A DNA stretch of 64,000 nucleotides, from contig ARYC01000051.1 in the NCBI GenBank assembly GCA_000711775.1, positions 186,001 to 250,000 on the forward strand. The letters are read 5' to 3'. Of the stretch, positions 25,180 to 36,000 are shown one piece after another (position 1 is the stretch's first letter; every line of letters starts with the position of its first letter). The stretch is from Oxytricha trifallax. Lineage: Eukaryota; Ciliophora; Spirotrichea; Sporadotrichida; Oxytrichidae. Below the pieces are notes generated by a model that was not told where the DNA came from, did not search any database, and was given only the letters and a program-made list of their open reading frames with translations. A program made the position numbers and the translations under genes.

Positions 25180-25312
25180 GCTCTGTTGTTCAGGTAATAC
25201 TGGACAACATCTTGATTCAAGAGGAAAACTAGGTGATATCGGAAGTAGGTTTTTTCGGAGTTTTCTACTTCATGACTTCCACGTCAACTAACTCAGATAA
25301 GTCTACGTCACT
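25180..25312 (-). other. Coding-like segment, probable C-terminal MDS
   Basis: The minus strand reads Phe-Ser-Asp-Val-Asp-Leu-Ser-Glu-Leu-Val-Asp-Val, then a Lys/Pro/Thr-rich tail ending Gln-Phe-Ser-Ser and TGA near 25219. The patch is GC-richer than its surroundings. The plus strand is open as well, so strand is uncertain. No matching upstream part was located. Confidence 0.35.
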
Positions 25313-25319
25313 GAAAAAA

Positions 25320-26972
25320 ATTGATTTTTTAATTTTAGTATTAAACAGTGATATGTTAAATTTATTTTATTTTAATCATTAAACATATTTATTTCAAAAT
25401 ATATTTTCTATTTATGAAATTTTTTTCAGTTTAAATTGAAAAATATGATATTAATTTAATTTTACTTTGTTCATAAATATCCATTTAAATTTTTGGAAGT
25501 TACAAATATTTTTTCCCTTATTGTTTAAAATGTAATAATTATGAATAATAAGTATTACTAATATTTAAATCTAATTATAATTAATAATTTTAACATATAA
25601 AATATTTTATTTAATTAACTTGTCTATGCTAAATTATAATTTATATGTATAATTAAAGCTAAACAATTAATTCTATATTCTTATCATTTTAATCAATAAT
25701 ATACTTTAGCTTCCTTTAGTTGTGATTATTATATAAAATTCTCAATAAAAATTATATATTAATAAATTTCTTGGTTATAATTAATATAAATTGATTGCTT
25801 TTATGGCGTCATTTTTGAAATGTTACTTGGCATATCGAAGTCTGGGTGATTATTTAACAAATGCCTCCTTATTAATTTTATTTAAATTTCATATTTAATA
25901 GTCTGCATTAGTAGGGCCTATAATAAAAAGTTAATTCTAAAGACTTCTAAATAAAACTCATACAAATAAACCATTTTTAATATATTCTAGAAGTGGCATA
26001 ATGTAAAATAATTTTAGTTTTAGGCAAAATTTGCTTAAGTAGAGTAATATCAAATATAATATCAATTTTTATAGAAATTTTAATAAAACTTTCTTTAAAA
26101 TAAAAATATAATTATTCTAAATTTTTTTAAATCTTTCTCAATTTTGGCAAATTCTGCAATAAAAGTTAGAAAACAATTTTAAAATGCAATTTTACTTCCA
26201 TTCAATACTATGAATGGTATTAATCTACATTATTAGAAGTTTACTATTTTATATAAATTATATCTAAAAATTTCACAAATTAATGAATTAGTTTAAAAAT
26301 GAGGATAGTTTTATAAATTTAATAGTAAAATAATATTATAAATTATTCTTTTTATTATTTTTTTCACATGATTGACAAGTTTACCAATAATTAATTTAAT
26401 ATGTATAAAAAGACAACCTAAAAATTTATTTAATTCATAATAAAACTATTAAACAATTTGAATTACAGAGTTGTAGTATAATATCTAAATGAAAAATATT
26501 TCTTAATTAGAATAAAATTATTAAAATAATTTTATATTAAACTATTAGATTATTTAAAACGGAAATAAATTTCTTTAAATTCAAAGATTTATAAATTAAT
26601 AAACTTTGCTTCTCCTTAATATTGAGAAGTTAGAACACATAATTAAATTACGAGTTACTTTTTTCTTTAAGCTTTAAAGCTTCATTAATAAAAGTGATAA
26701 TAAATATGTTAAATGTCAATGTTAAGTGACTTTTTTTGTTAAAAATCTATAATTTTTAACTGCTAAATAATCGTGTCTTATGATTTTTAATAAATTCAAG
26801 AAATTGAACATAAAAAAGTAAATTAATAAGATAGTAAAACTTAAATAAGGAGCATTTTTAGTTTATAACTCAAAATCAATATCTGAATTTAATATTTAAA
26901 TAAATAATGATTTAAAGATTTTTTTTAATAGTTTCTGATATTTCAATAAATTTGAATGTATGAATTGAATAA
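25320..26972. other. AT-rich spacer before the gene island
   Basis: No coding-like segment is visible. It is the last long AT-rich block before genes become dense. Confidence 0.5.
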
Positions 26973-28720
26973 TCATTCTACATTGATTCTTTGACAGTTT
27001 ATCAAATATTTTCCATCTGAGGCCACCTTCTCGCTGTCTATAATTGCGTTTTTCCAATCTTCAAGAGGCACCTCTTTGGCTATCTTAGAACCAAATATTT
27101 TACCACCTTGGTAGAGCATATACAAATTTATATAGAAATACAAGAAAATGCTATTACAAAAACTATTATACAATTAAATAAAATTGGTAGAGATCTTCGC
27201 CAACGTAATCAAACCATTTTCTGCGTTCTTCAAGAGACAGAGATGAAACCCATCTGAACATCATTAAACCTACGATTTACTTATCAGCCCAGTGGAATTC
27301 CTATGGCTCAAATAATATCAATAAATTCATGGTTTATAATATTTCAGCAAGAAATTCTAATAATTTAAAAGCTCAAAGGTAGTTTTTTACTTGGTAAGAT
27401 TGCCATACACAACCATAATTGACTTGGCAGGCATTCTTTTAAGAATTTCTCCTGCGAGGTCTCCGCCTACACATTCAAAGAGAATTGTGGGTTTAACCTC
27501 GGCAATCACTTTTTCTAGATCTTCGTAGAAAGTGGGGCTATCTTAGTTCAACACGTATTTAGCTTAAAAATATAATATTATACTACTTGAATATATTAAT
27601 ATTAATTAATTTTATTAGTTTATTTTTTATATTTATTAATATAGCTCCATAGTTCTCTTAGAGATCTTTAACTTGATCCTCTTTTCTAACGATGTTCACA
27701 GTTTGAATACCTTCTTTCTCACATAATTTATGATAAATTATGATAAAATGATAGGTAATGTTAAGATAAAAAATAATTACAAAATAAAATTCAAATAAAT
27801 ACAAGTCATATTTAGAAGGTATTTAAATATAAAAGACGGAGATTTTGACGAAAATAAATAAGTAAAAATAGAGCAATAATAAATTATTATAATTCAAATA
27901 ACAAAGATAGAAATCAATACTTTTAAATTCTCACATATATATATTTGAATTGTAAATATTATATTTTGTAACTTTAAATTACTATAATATTTAATGTGAA
28001 TCTATGCATTTACTTAGCAAGTTGAGATGAAGCAGCAAGCTAGACAACTGCGCCAGCGTGGTTTTTCTTTGCTAAATCCAGCATAGCAGTTGTTGTGAAT
28101 GGATTCACGTAGGTGTTTGCTCCTTGACGTAGATCGAAGTCGTCGTGGTTGAAGATCACAGTGAATTCCAAATCTTTGACTGCGTATCTAGACCATCCTC
28201 CACCTAGGAAAGCGCACTTTTTACCAATCACAAAAACATAAAATTGTATGTTTACTTATATTCATGAGCAGTAAACTTACTTGACTGCAAATCAATAATC
28301 CAATAAAATATAAAAGTGAATGTAAGAGGGTTCAACATCTTCACTCACTCCAACAATGACTCCGCAGCCATCACATCCAAGCACGAATCCCTCGTCCTTG
28401 TTGACTGAGCTCATAATTCTATCATATGGATTCACAGTTGAGTAGTGCACTTGAATCAGTACCTGACCTTTCCCTGGGGTTGGAACATGCTCCTCAACCA
28501 AATCAAAGGCACCATTCTATTAATATTAAAAGAACAAATGCATTTGATATTTATTTAAATTTTATCAATAAAAACTTTATAAATGGCTTTTAATTTATTA
28601 ATCATGATTTTATTGGATATATTCAATAAAAAAAAGTAAATTATTAATATTTTGTTTATTGTGGTACTTAACTGATTATTGCTTGATTTGAGTGGTGATT
28701 GGGGAAGTTGTATCCACCAT
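26973..28720 (-). CDS. Zinc-less MDR family oxidoreductase (quinone oxidoreductase-like), 7 MDSs
   Basis: The joined product is 337 aa, typical for this family of NAD(P)H-dependent quinone/enone reductases. Seven pieces lie in order on the minus strand: 28720-28658, 28516-28319, 28228-28003, 27732-27642, 27564-27371, 27312-27184 and 27116-26973. Visible landmarks are the N-terminal catalytic-domain motif Val-Asn-Pro-Tyr-Asp, then Gly-Cys-Asp-Gly-Cys-Gly-Val-Ile, the cofactor-domain entry Ala-Ala-Ser-Ser-Gln-Leu-Ala-Lys followed by Leu-Cys-x-x-Glu-Gly-Ile, and Phe-Glu-Cys-Val-Gly-Gly. The zinc ligands of alcohol dehydrogenases are not apparent. Removing six AT-rich inserts by their direct repeats gives an exact multiple of three, with ATG at 28720-28718 and TGA at 26975-26973. 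The two upper junctions (AAT and ATT) use short pointers and are less certain than the other four. Confidence 0.9.
27117..27192 (-). other. IES 6 of the MDR gene, pointer CTCTACCAA
   Basis: The 9-bp repeat CTCTACCAA lies at 27192-27184 and 27116-27108. The join gives Glu-Asp-Leu-Tyr-Gln-Gly-Gly-Lys-Ile in frame. Confidence 0.92.
27313..27377 (-). other. IES 5 of the MDR gene, pointer TTTGAGC
   Basis: The 7-bp repeat TTTGAGC lies at 27377-27371 and 27312-27306. The insert contains an in-frame TGA. The join gives Thr-Thr-Phe-Glu-Pro-Gln-Glu-Phe-His-Trp. Confidence 0.9.
27565..27646 (-). other. IES 4 of the MDR gene, pointer AGCTA
   Basis: AGCTA lies at 27646-27642 and 27564-27560. The join gives Asn-Tyr-Gly-Ala-Lys-Tyr-Val-Leu-Asn, the usual family pattern. 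Confidence 0.85.
27733..28006 (-). other. IES 3 of the MDR gene, pointer CATA
   Basis: CATA lies at 28006-28003 and 27732-27729. The 270-bp insert is very AT-rich. The join gives Lys-Gln-Met-His-Lys-Leu-Cys-Glu-Lys-Glu-Gly-Ile, matching the family's spacing here. Confidence 0.7.
28229..28321 (-). other. IES 2 of the MDR gene, pointer ATT
   Basis: ATT is shared by the MDS2 end (28321-28319) and the MDS3 start (28228-28226). The join gives Pro-Ser-Tyr-Ile-Gly-Lys-Lys in frame. An alternative in-frame pointer, TTTTAT, would add a few residues. Confidence 0.6.
28517..28660 (-). other. IES 1 of the MDR gene, pointer AAT
   Basis: AAT (minus strand) ends MDS1 at 28660-28658 and begins MDS2 at 28516-28514. 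The insert is AT-rich. Joining gives Lys-Tyr-His-Asn-Gly-Ala-Phe-Asp in frame. A longer repeat (AATATTAATA) is also present but joins out of frame. Confidence 0.6.
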
Positions 28721-29069
28721 GTTTGCACAAATTAATTGAATTAAAAATTTATAGAAAATTCATCAAAGATATGATATGACTCAATCAAAGATATTTTAAT
28801 TATTTTTCCCAATATTATCTCAATTTGTGAAGCATGAAACTTTATAAATCACACAATATATGAAATGATTGGTAAAGAATAAATATTTATCTTTTCAATG
28901 GTGATATTTGATTAATCTATCATTATTATAAAAAGTTAAGTTCTATAATTTACATTTATATGAGATTGCTCCATGACAATTTTAATCTCATTTTTCATAC
29001 TCAAATGTATCTATGATAGAATTTAATTTATATTTATAAATAATTATTATAAAAATAGAATGCTGGAGT

Positions 29070-29591
29070 GAATACATCGTCTAGGTGTCTCTCAGTTATC
29101 TGACTTATAATTTTAACTTTCCCCAAACATCTATCAATCAAATATGGTAATTATTTAGTTCAAATCTATATTTTAATTAAAGTATAATTTATCATATTAT
29201 TTACCACTTATTAAACAGCAATTACTTTAAATTAGTAATGAATACATATCTCTTCAATGGGACTAAAATCAACATTCTCTGAGAATTTTTGGAGACCCCC
29301 TACTACGTTTTTACTTGCGCAAATGTTGAAGCACTCCTTTGAGAACACTCTCATTTGATCATCCAGTATTAATTATATAGAAATATCTCAGTAATCTTTT
29401 ATAATGTTTAAATATGACATAATTTTCCAAAATATTAACTAAATTATAACATATTTTAGGAATAGGGTCTATCTTTTCTTAATGAATTCCTTCTGCATGA
29501 GGTCTTCCTAGCTATCGGTATGTGGTTGACCTCTGCTCTCGTCCATAGATTTAAGCTATTGCTATTGTTGCACAAGCTATTCCAAATTCAT
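29070..29591 (-). CDS. Small protein, possibly Tim9/Tim10-like
   Basis: The start is ATG at 29591-29589, followed by a Gln-rich N-terminus (Met-Asn-Leu-Glu-Gln-Leu-Val then five Gln). A second piece (29366-29235) reads Leu-Asp-Asp-Gln-Met-Arg-Val-Phe-Ser-Lys-Glu-Cys-Phe-Asn-Ile-Cys and later Glu-Glu-Ile-Cys. The first Cys-x3-Cys and the spacing to the next Cys resemble small Tim chaperones of the mitochondrial intermembrane space, but the fourth cysteine is not visible. A third piece near 29115-29072 would supply the end; a TTA pointer would give Tyr-Lys-Ser-Asp-Asn and TGA. Expected length is about 90 aa, right for small Tims. Junctions are not settled. It is co-oriented with the MDR gene downstream. 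Confidence 0.45.
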
Positions 29592-30486
29592 TTCTGTTAA
29601 TATTTTAATAATTTTGATAATTAATGATTAAAACATGTATGATTTGATTAAAGAATTTGAAAGCAAATTGTTAATAAAAGCGCGGTTATATTAAATTATC
29701 AACCATATATATCTCTAAACTTGAGATAAAAAATGTGTCTTTAAGAAAGAAACTATATCTTGACTTAAACATATAAGAAAACAATCGTTAAATCTGTCAA
29801 TAAAATATAATCTATGTATATAACTCAAACAATTCATTTTTACTAAACCTCTATTCTCAAAGTATTAAATGGGAGAATACTTTCATAAAAATTTAAATTT
29901 AGTTTGTTTATTAGGCTAATCACAATGAATTTAGTTATTTAATGATTTTCAAAATTATATTGAAACTTAAAATTACCATTTTTCTTACCAAAAATAATCT
30001 AGAGGGTTTTATTAAGACATCTTTTCTCAAATAAAAATTATCTAAAGTTTTTGTGATGTGATGATGAGAATGTTCAGTATACTTGCCAAAGAATGCCTAT
30101 ATTAGAGGCGCCCTTCATTTTGCAAGCCAAATTAGAAATACATTAATATTGGCCCGTTTACGACCCTCTTATCTATCAATTATTAAATTAATTATCAATT
30201 AAATATAAAAGATTAATATAAATTTATATAATAATCAAAAGTTAAAAGGGAGATACATTTAAGCCGAAAATCATTTCTTTATATCAAACACACAATACAT
30301 TGTGTCTTATTTATTTTCCTATTTAATATTAATAATTATAATTATTTGAATGATCTAGAATTTATACTCAATAGAAATATTTTGATTATAGTTTTAACTA
30401 CATCAATTTATATAAGTTTAAAAATAATTGGTTTTTCTATATTATCATCATACTACTTAAAACCGAATTTTTTATATTAAATTATC
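29592..30486. other. AT-rich intergenic DNA
   Basis: Mostly A/T sequence between two minus-strand genes. A GC-richer spot at 30085-30165 is open on both strands (for example Met-Lys-Gly-Ala-Ser-Asn-Ile-Gly on the minus strand). It may be a small MDS of a neighbour but is too short to assign. Confidence 0.4.
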
Positions 30487-31590
30487 ATATTATTATTATA
30501 TGTTGTTATAAATATATACATTTCCATACTTATCCTTCATAAACTTATCTTTTCTCTCTCTTTCCTTATTAACATTGCCCCTGTCATTGCCATCCACACT
30601 TTCAATGTCAGCATCAATTTTAATGACTTTTTGCAAAAACAGTACAAAATCGTAGTCCTCAACCGCCTTATCTGTGAGGATATCACTTATCAAATTTACT
30701 TTATCAATTTTCTCGGTTGCTCTCAAGTTTTCAGCGAACATGTTCTATAAAGAAACAGTTATTATAAATTATAAAAATATTTTGTGAATTCTTATCATAC
30801 CAAGCAGTTTTCAGTAGCAAAGAATTCAAAAATTAGCTTAGTTTTCTCGTAATACTTAAAACCATGGATTCTCTTGTCTTAATCATAAGTCTTCATTATC
30901 GCTAGATAAGAGGACATTTGCAAAATTAATATGGTTTTGTTTTAATCATTAATATGAGATTATTTTAATATCATCATCCAGAATAGAATTGTAGCTATTT
31001 TCATACTAAATTAACTTTATTTAATTTAGAAAGAAAATAGTTTAAGAACATCATCATAACTTTTAATTCACATTATTATGCAGAATTCACTTTATAATAA
31101 TCATTCAATTAACAACTTTTAAATTATTCTGCCCTCTTTTTCTTATATAATTAAAAACTGCTTATTCCTTTCTATTTAGGCAATAATTATTAGAAATGTT
31201 GAGTCAATCTTTTCATCATTCCAATTAGTACAGCATCCTAAATACATATGTTATAAAATATTCAAAATTTTATCAATATATCTTACATCAAATATGAGCA
31301 TAAGTTTGTCTCTCAAGTCTAAGCTTTTAATCATGGATATTTCATAGTTTAATCTGTTTTTCATATCAATTATGAACTCAAGCGACAACTGCGATATTAT
31401 TCCATCCACCAATACTTTGAATAAATTTAGGAGAATATTTGGCAGTAAGAAATCGTCTTGGAAAGTCACTAGTTTATTCTGTAACAAACATAAATGCACG
31501 AATTATAAGGCTGTTTTGCAGATTGTTTCAGTTACTACTTCAAAGTCGTTTTTGTATACTTGTAAACCGCCAGAAACTTAAAGGAAAAAT
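30487..31590 (-). CDS. Hypothetical helical protein with IES and intron, N-terminus not found
   Basis: Coding pieces run on the minus strand from about 31590 to 30487. The first is leucine-rich and hydrophobic (Phe-Leu-Leu-Pro-Asn-Ile-Leu-Leu-Asn-Leu-Phe-Lys-Val-Leu). A 49-nt GTAAGA...TTTAG intron (31286-31238) follows Leu-Ile-Phe-Asp. Later pieces include Met-Lys-Arg-Leu-Thr-Gln-His-Phe and Met-Lys-Thr-Tyr-Asp-Gln-Asp-Lys. A 9-bp pointer, CTGAAAACT (30814-30806 and 30734-30726), fuses Phe-Phe-Ala-Thr-Glu-Asn to Leu-Arg-Ala-Thr-Glu-Lys. The C-terminal part is charged (Lys-Glu-Arg-Glu-Arg-Lys-Asp-Lys). No family is recognised; the helical, armadillo-like texture is only an impression. No start codon or clear stop was pinned down. 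Confidence 0.6.
30735..30814 (-). other. IES with 9-bp pointer CTGAAAACT
   Basis: The repeat lies at 30814-30806 and 30734-30726. The AT-rich insert contains an in-frame TGA. The join is in frame and continues uniform coding text. Confidence 0.85.
31238..31286 (-). other. Probable 49-nt GT-AG intron
   Basis: Read on the minus strand it starts GTAAGATATA and ends GTATTTAG. Splicing joins Leu-Ile-Phe-Asp to Asp-Ala-Val-Leu-Ile-Gly in frame. An IES with pointer GATG would give the same frame minus one Asp. Confidence 0.55.
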
Positions 31591-31693
31591 GGAATAAAAT
31601 TTTAACTAGTATATCTCTATTCATTATGATATTCTTTGAGATTTACTATTGCTAAGTTTGAATTTGAAATTATCTAGATTTAATTTTTATCTC

Positions 31694-32640
31694 ATGAAAG
31701 ATGACTCAATAATAACAAAAAATAACTTTAAAGATTTAATTCTTGACAAAGACCTATCCAAGCTTTCACTGGACTAAATCAACTCACAGACATCAAATAA
31801 TTTCCTTCAAACCCATACTCTTAAAAAATTTTATATTTAATTAGAAATTTACTTATATTAAGTTTCTACTTATAACAGATTATATATTATACATATTATT
31901 ATAACAATAACAGTGGATTTGGCAATGCAATGAGATCAAAATTCTCCAAGAATTACTTCACTGGATCAGCCTCAAAATCTCAAATAGTGCCTCACGATGG
32001 CTCTATAAACCAAAAGTTGGAATAACTCCAATACAGCGATATTGAAAAACTAGATGTTAAACTAAAAGTTATCATTGAATTCGATAATTGTCTTGAATAT
32101 TCTCTAAAATGTTTTTTAGGTATACATAAACATAATCAATTGTTTTGATTTCTAGTTTTAAGAAAATTTATATAATTTATAAAATAATATAAGGGAGAAG
32201 TTAGAGACACAAGAGTGTATGACATAGATTAGTTCGGTAAACATCTCTCATCAGACTTGGAGAAAATAATGATAAATAATACTAAATGCGACAATAAGAT
32301 CATATTCAAACTTTGCCTAGACAACACAGGCAATGGAAATAACGATTATATGCTTAACTCTAAAGCGAATGTGGTCATAGCTAAAAATATTTGACTTTAA
32401 AAGCCATTATTGAATATTTTAGTAAAATAATCTTGACTGTTTTTATTTTAAGATATCTTTCATGACAAGCTTATAGTTAAATCGCTCTTAATTTAGTAAG
32501 GTGTTTATATTTTCTGCTCTTCTGGCATCTTTGTTGCTAGTTTAGACATTTGGCGCTTTAGTGAAAAGAGATTTGGGATTAGTCTAGTTGGCTTGATCAG
32601 TTTCATTTTGGGTCTATCTCCTAACAATTAAAACTAAATT
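31694..32640 (+). CDS. Hypothetical membrane protein
   Basis: The start is ATG at 31694-31696 (Met-Lys-Asp-Asp-Ser-Ile-Ile). Four coding pieces follow on the plus strand: about 31694-31830, 31910-32120, 32198-32390 and 32455-32640. The second has a Ser/Lys-rich run ending Leu-Glu-Tyr-Ser-Leu. A GTATAC...GGGAG intron (about 32120-32197) would lead into Glu-Val-Arg-Asp-Thr-Arg-Val-Tyr. The last piece contains two hydrophobic stretches fit for membrane spans (Gly-Val-Tyr-Ile-Phe-Cys-Ser-Ser-Gly-Ile-Phe-Val-Ala and Ile-Ser-Leu-Val-Gly-Leu-Ile-Ser-Phe-Ile-Leu-Gly-Leu). An ATAT pointer joins Ala-Lys-Asn-Ile to Phe-His-Asp. The stop may be as far as the TGA at 32758. It is divergent from the neighbour at 31590, about 100 bp away. 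Family unknown. Confidence 0.55.
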
Positions 32641-33069
32641 TTTATTATCTTCTATTAAATTCTTTTTTAATTATTATATGTATATTATATTATTAATTAT
32701 AATAACTATAATTGTAATGCAAAAATAGTATAAGTAGTTGTGAATAGAATTTAACATTGAGAAATACGATTAAATAAGAAGAAAAATAATTTTAAGATAC
32801 TTTTAATAAATTTAAGTGACTCAAAATCACTGATATTAAATAAAGATGAGAAATAAAATTCAAATTCTTAGCTATATTCTATTTACTCTTTTTAGCATAT
32901 TTTGAGGCAGAAAACTGTCATTCTTTTTATTTTTAAATTTTAATGATTTTTTGGGAATTATTTCCTAATAAAAATATCCCATTTAAGAAAAAATATTTGA
33001 AACAATTTTCCTTACAAAACTTGTGTCAATTAGATTATACTTGAGGTAATTATAATATAAAAACCAATC
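32641..33069. other. AT-rich convergent intergenic region
   Basis: This lies between a plus-strand and a minus-strand gene end, so it should hold both 3' regions. No other content was seen. Confidence 0.5.
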
Positions 33070-36000
33070 TCATTATATACATTTAATATCATTAGATTTT
33101 AAAATCTCTTCTGGTAATATTGAAATTAGTCTGTGGAAAGTGAAATTGACCACTTTATGTGGGTTCTTAGTAAAATCAGAGTAGAGCAAGTTCAAACTGA
33201 CATTAACGCTAAAATGAGAGATAGCAAGAGTTTTCTCCTATTTAGTCCATGTTTTAAGATTTAAAGTACCGATTTATAGAGTAGTATAACCGAGTTATGT
33301 AAGTTTACCTTCACCTCCCCCAAAAGCAGAAGTTGCAGTTGGTTTGTTGAAACCTGAAGAAGCTGATTTATTTTAGAGACCATCTTTCTCCTCCTCAACT
33401 AAAATGCGAAAAGTTAATACATTGCTTGCTTTAATGTCTTTAATGAAAATTCTAAGACCCTTCATAAACTGACCACTAAGCAATGCAATTTTATCAAAAG
33501 TATGCTTGCAAACAGTCTGCTCATCCTAAGTTACAACAAGTACCATCTTCTTATATCGCATCAAAGCTTAAACGCTTATGCCTGTAAGAGACCTTAGACT
33601 TGTATGACTTTAATTTAACATGTTATTCATTCCACTGGCAGGTCTACTAAGTCCCAGTTAAGGTGGTTGCCCAGCATTATTTGTTTAACCTAACATACTC
33701 CTGTGCGAGATCATACTTGTACCACCAAGACCACCACCATGCTAAACTTGAATATTGTTCATAAACTCTATAACCAGCATGTTGGATTTTTCTATTTGAC
33801 CTCCTTTCTCTAAGGGCATTGACTTGTACTTAATGTCCATTGATAAGAGTTAACTTGAGTCATTTTATCTGACTTTACCCTGGCTTAGTTCTTGCTTAAT
33901 TCTTTACATGATTTCTTGAGATTTCAACTATGTTAGATTTAGATTTGGATCAATAAAATTATCTAATACTGCTAAAGTGTATATTATTTTAAATTTTTTA
34001 GAAAAAACATTCAGAATTTATAAATATAAATATTTTTTTAATTTGTATCAGTAATATGTTAGAAAGACTTAGGAAGTACTCTGAAATGACTTTATTCTTC
34101 AAGATCTATACTTTAGTAACTTGTCTTGACCATATTTCTTAAAATGAAGAAAGCTTTTCTAAGCCTAATACGATTAGGTATAAGTAATTTAGCTAAAGCA
34201 GCTCTCTCCATCAGCATTTTATTTGGATATTATTCTTATGGAAGTATAATTTCTATAAAAACATAATAAAATACTTATAAATTTAAAGAAAATTTTGATA
34301 ATCTATTCTTCAGCCTATGTCAGAGTATCAGATCCCTTGAGCAATTTATAGTTTTCATAGGCGAATTCCAAATTTGATTCATCTTTCTAACTCAATAACT
34401 TAGATTTAAACAGCATGTCAAATTCAAATGTGTAGAAGCTTTATTCTCATATTATAATAGAAATATTAATCATTAAAAACAATTACTAATTACATTACCA
34501 AGCTGGTAAACAATTGCTTAATAAAATTTAAGAAAGTTAAAGGAATTAATTGTTGGAGTTATTTTAAAATAAATGAGATAAAAATTGTTTAAGGCTGAAT
34601 CAAAATAAATTATTACCAAATTATTGGTAATAAGCATTAAAGGAATAATATTCAATTATTTCTAACTTGTCATTCAAGTCCAGATTGTTGAGTTCAACTT
34701 TAGTTTAAAATATAAGTGCTGGCTGATCATATTATGGTGAATTATTATAAATCGAGATTATCAATGTGTCTGCGAAATGCCTCACTATAAAGTTTGCAAC
34801 TTCATTCATCATCACAACTGTCTTTTTTAAAAGGCTAAATTTTAATAAAATCCAGAGGTATTTCTATGCAACTTAAATTTATATGAGGGTGTGTCGATGA
34901 ACTTTGAAGTTTGAAGTCGAGTTCTCACGAAACACTGGGCTCTAGTTATTGGATTCATTAGTAAGTTCCCTGTGAAAGCTAACTCAAAATAAATAAATTT
35001 TTATTGATATAATATACAAAAATGCATTTTGTTATTTTAAACAGAATAAATATATATTGTTTAAGTCTACTAGTAACTAATTTCTCAAATTTTCCATATT
35101 TATTAGAGATAGCATGATTTTGTTGGTTGAAATTGGGACCCATCCTTCGAGCATTTGATTTATGCTATGAATCTCAAAATCATTGATTCCAAATATTTCA
35201 GTCATTTATGTTTCTAAGCTTAAAAGTTCCTCAGGTGGCGCAAAGAAGTCGTTTATTATTGCTTAAATCATAAAAAAATAAGGTAAATTTATGCAAATCA
35301 TATGTATAATTTTTAGACTAATTTCTTTAATCTTAAAGCCTAATTTAAGATATAAAAATAAAATAGAATATTCATTTTTGGATTATTATAACAATATATC
35401 CCCAAATACATGATTTACTTTATTAACTTTAACTATTTAATTGCCCGCTGAAGAGTTATTATTTAAAGCTTTCTGGTCATTTTTAGCTGCGATACGATCC
35501 CCAGTGTTCAATTGGTTCAACTTTTAAATTTAGTTCTTGAGATATTTCCCACTTTGCTTTATGTAGCTGCTCACAGAGTCTGTGTTCGAGAGATACTCAA
35601 AAGCTATGAAGCAAAATATGTTATATTATAAAAAGATCATATAAAGTATCTGGCTGTTATATGGTTTTATTGCCACCTATGATTAGGGGAAAAATTAGTA
35701 AGATATATTATTAATTTAAAAATGTTATTCTAGTTATTAGTAGCAGAGGCAACATCTCTCAATATAGAATTCAAGTTGAGTAAATGAAACTCAACAAGCA
35801 TGTGATTGTTAGATTTTTGCAACTGCTTAGCGACTTATTTCTTGCTTGGTGACATAGGTGGACTTAATACACCGTCTCTATTTTTCTTTATAGGCGACCC
35901 TGGTTGACTCAGTTATTTAGCCTACTACTATTTATTTTGGTTCTTTTTTAACCACTCATCGTAGCCCTGTTCAATATAGTCATTGTACTTAACTTCTCTG

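Noticed and set aside
26973..28720. Gene scrambling or inversion of MDSs in the oxidoreductase gene
   Set aside because: All seven MDSs lie in linear order on one strand with matching pointers.
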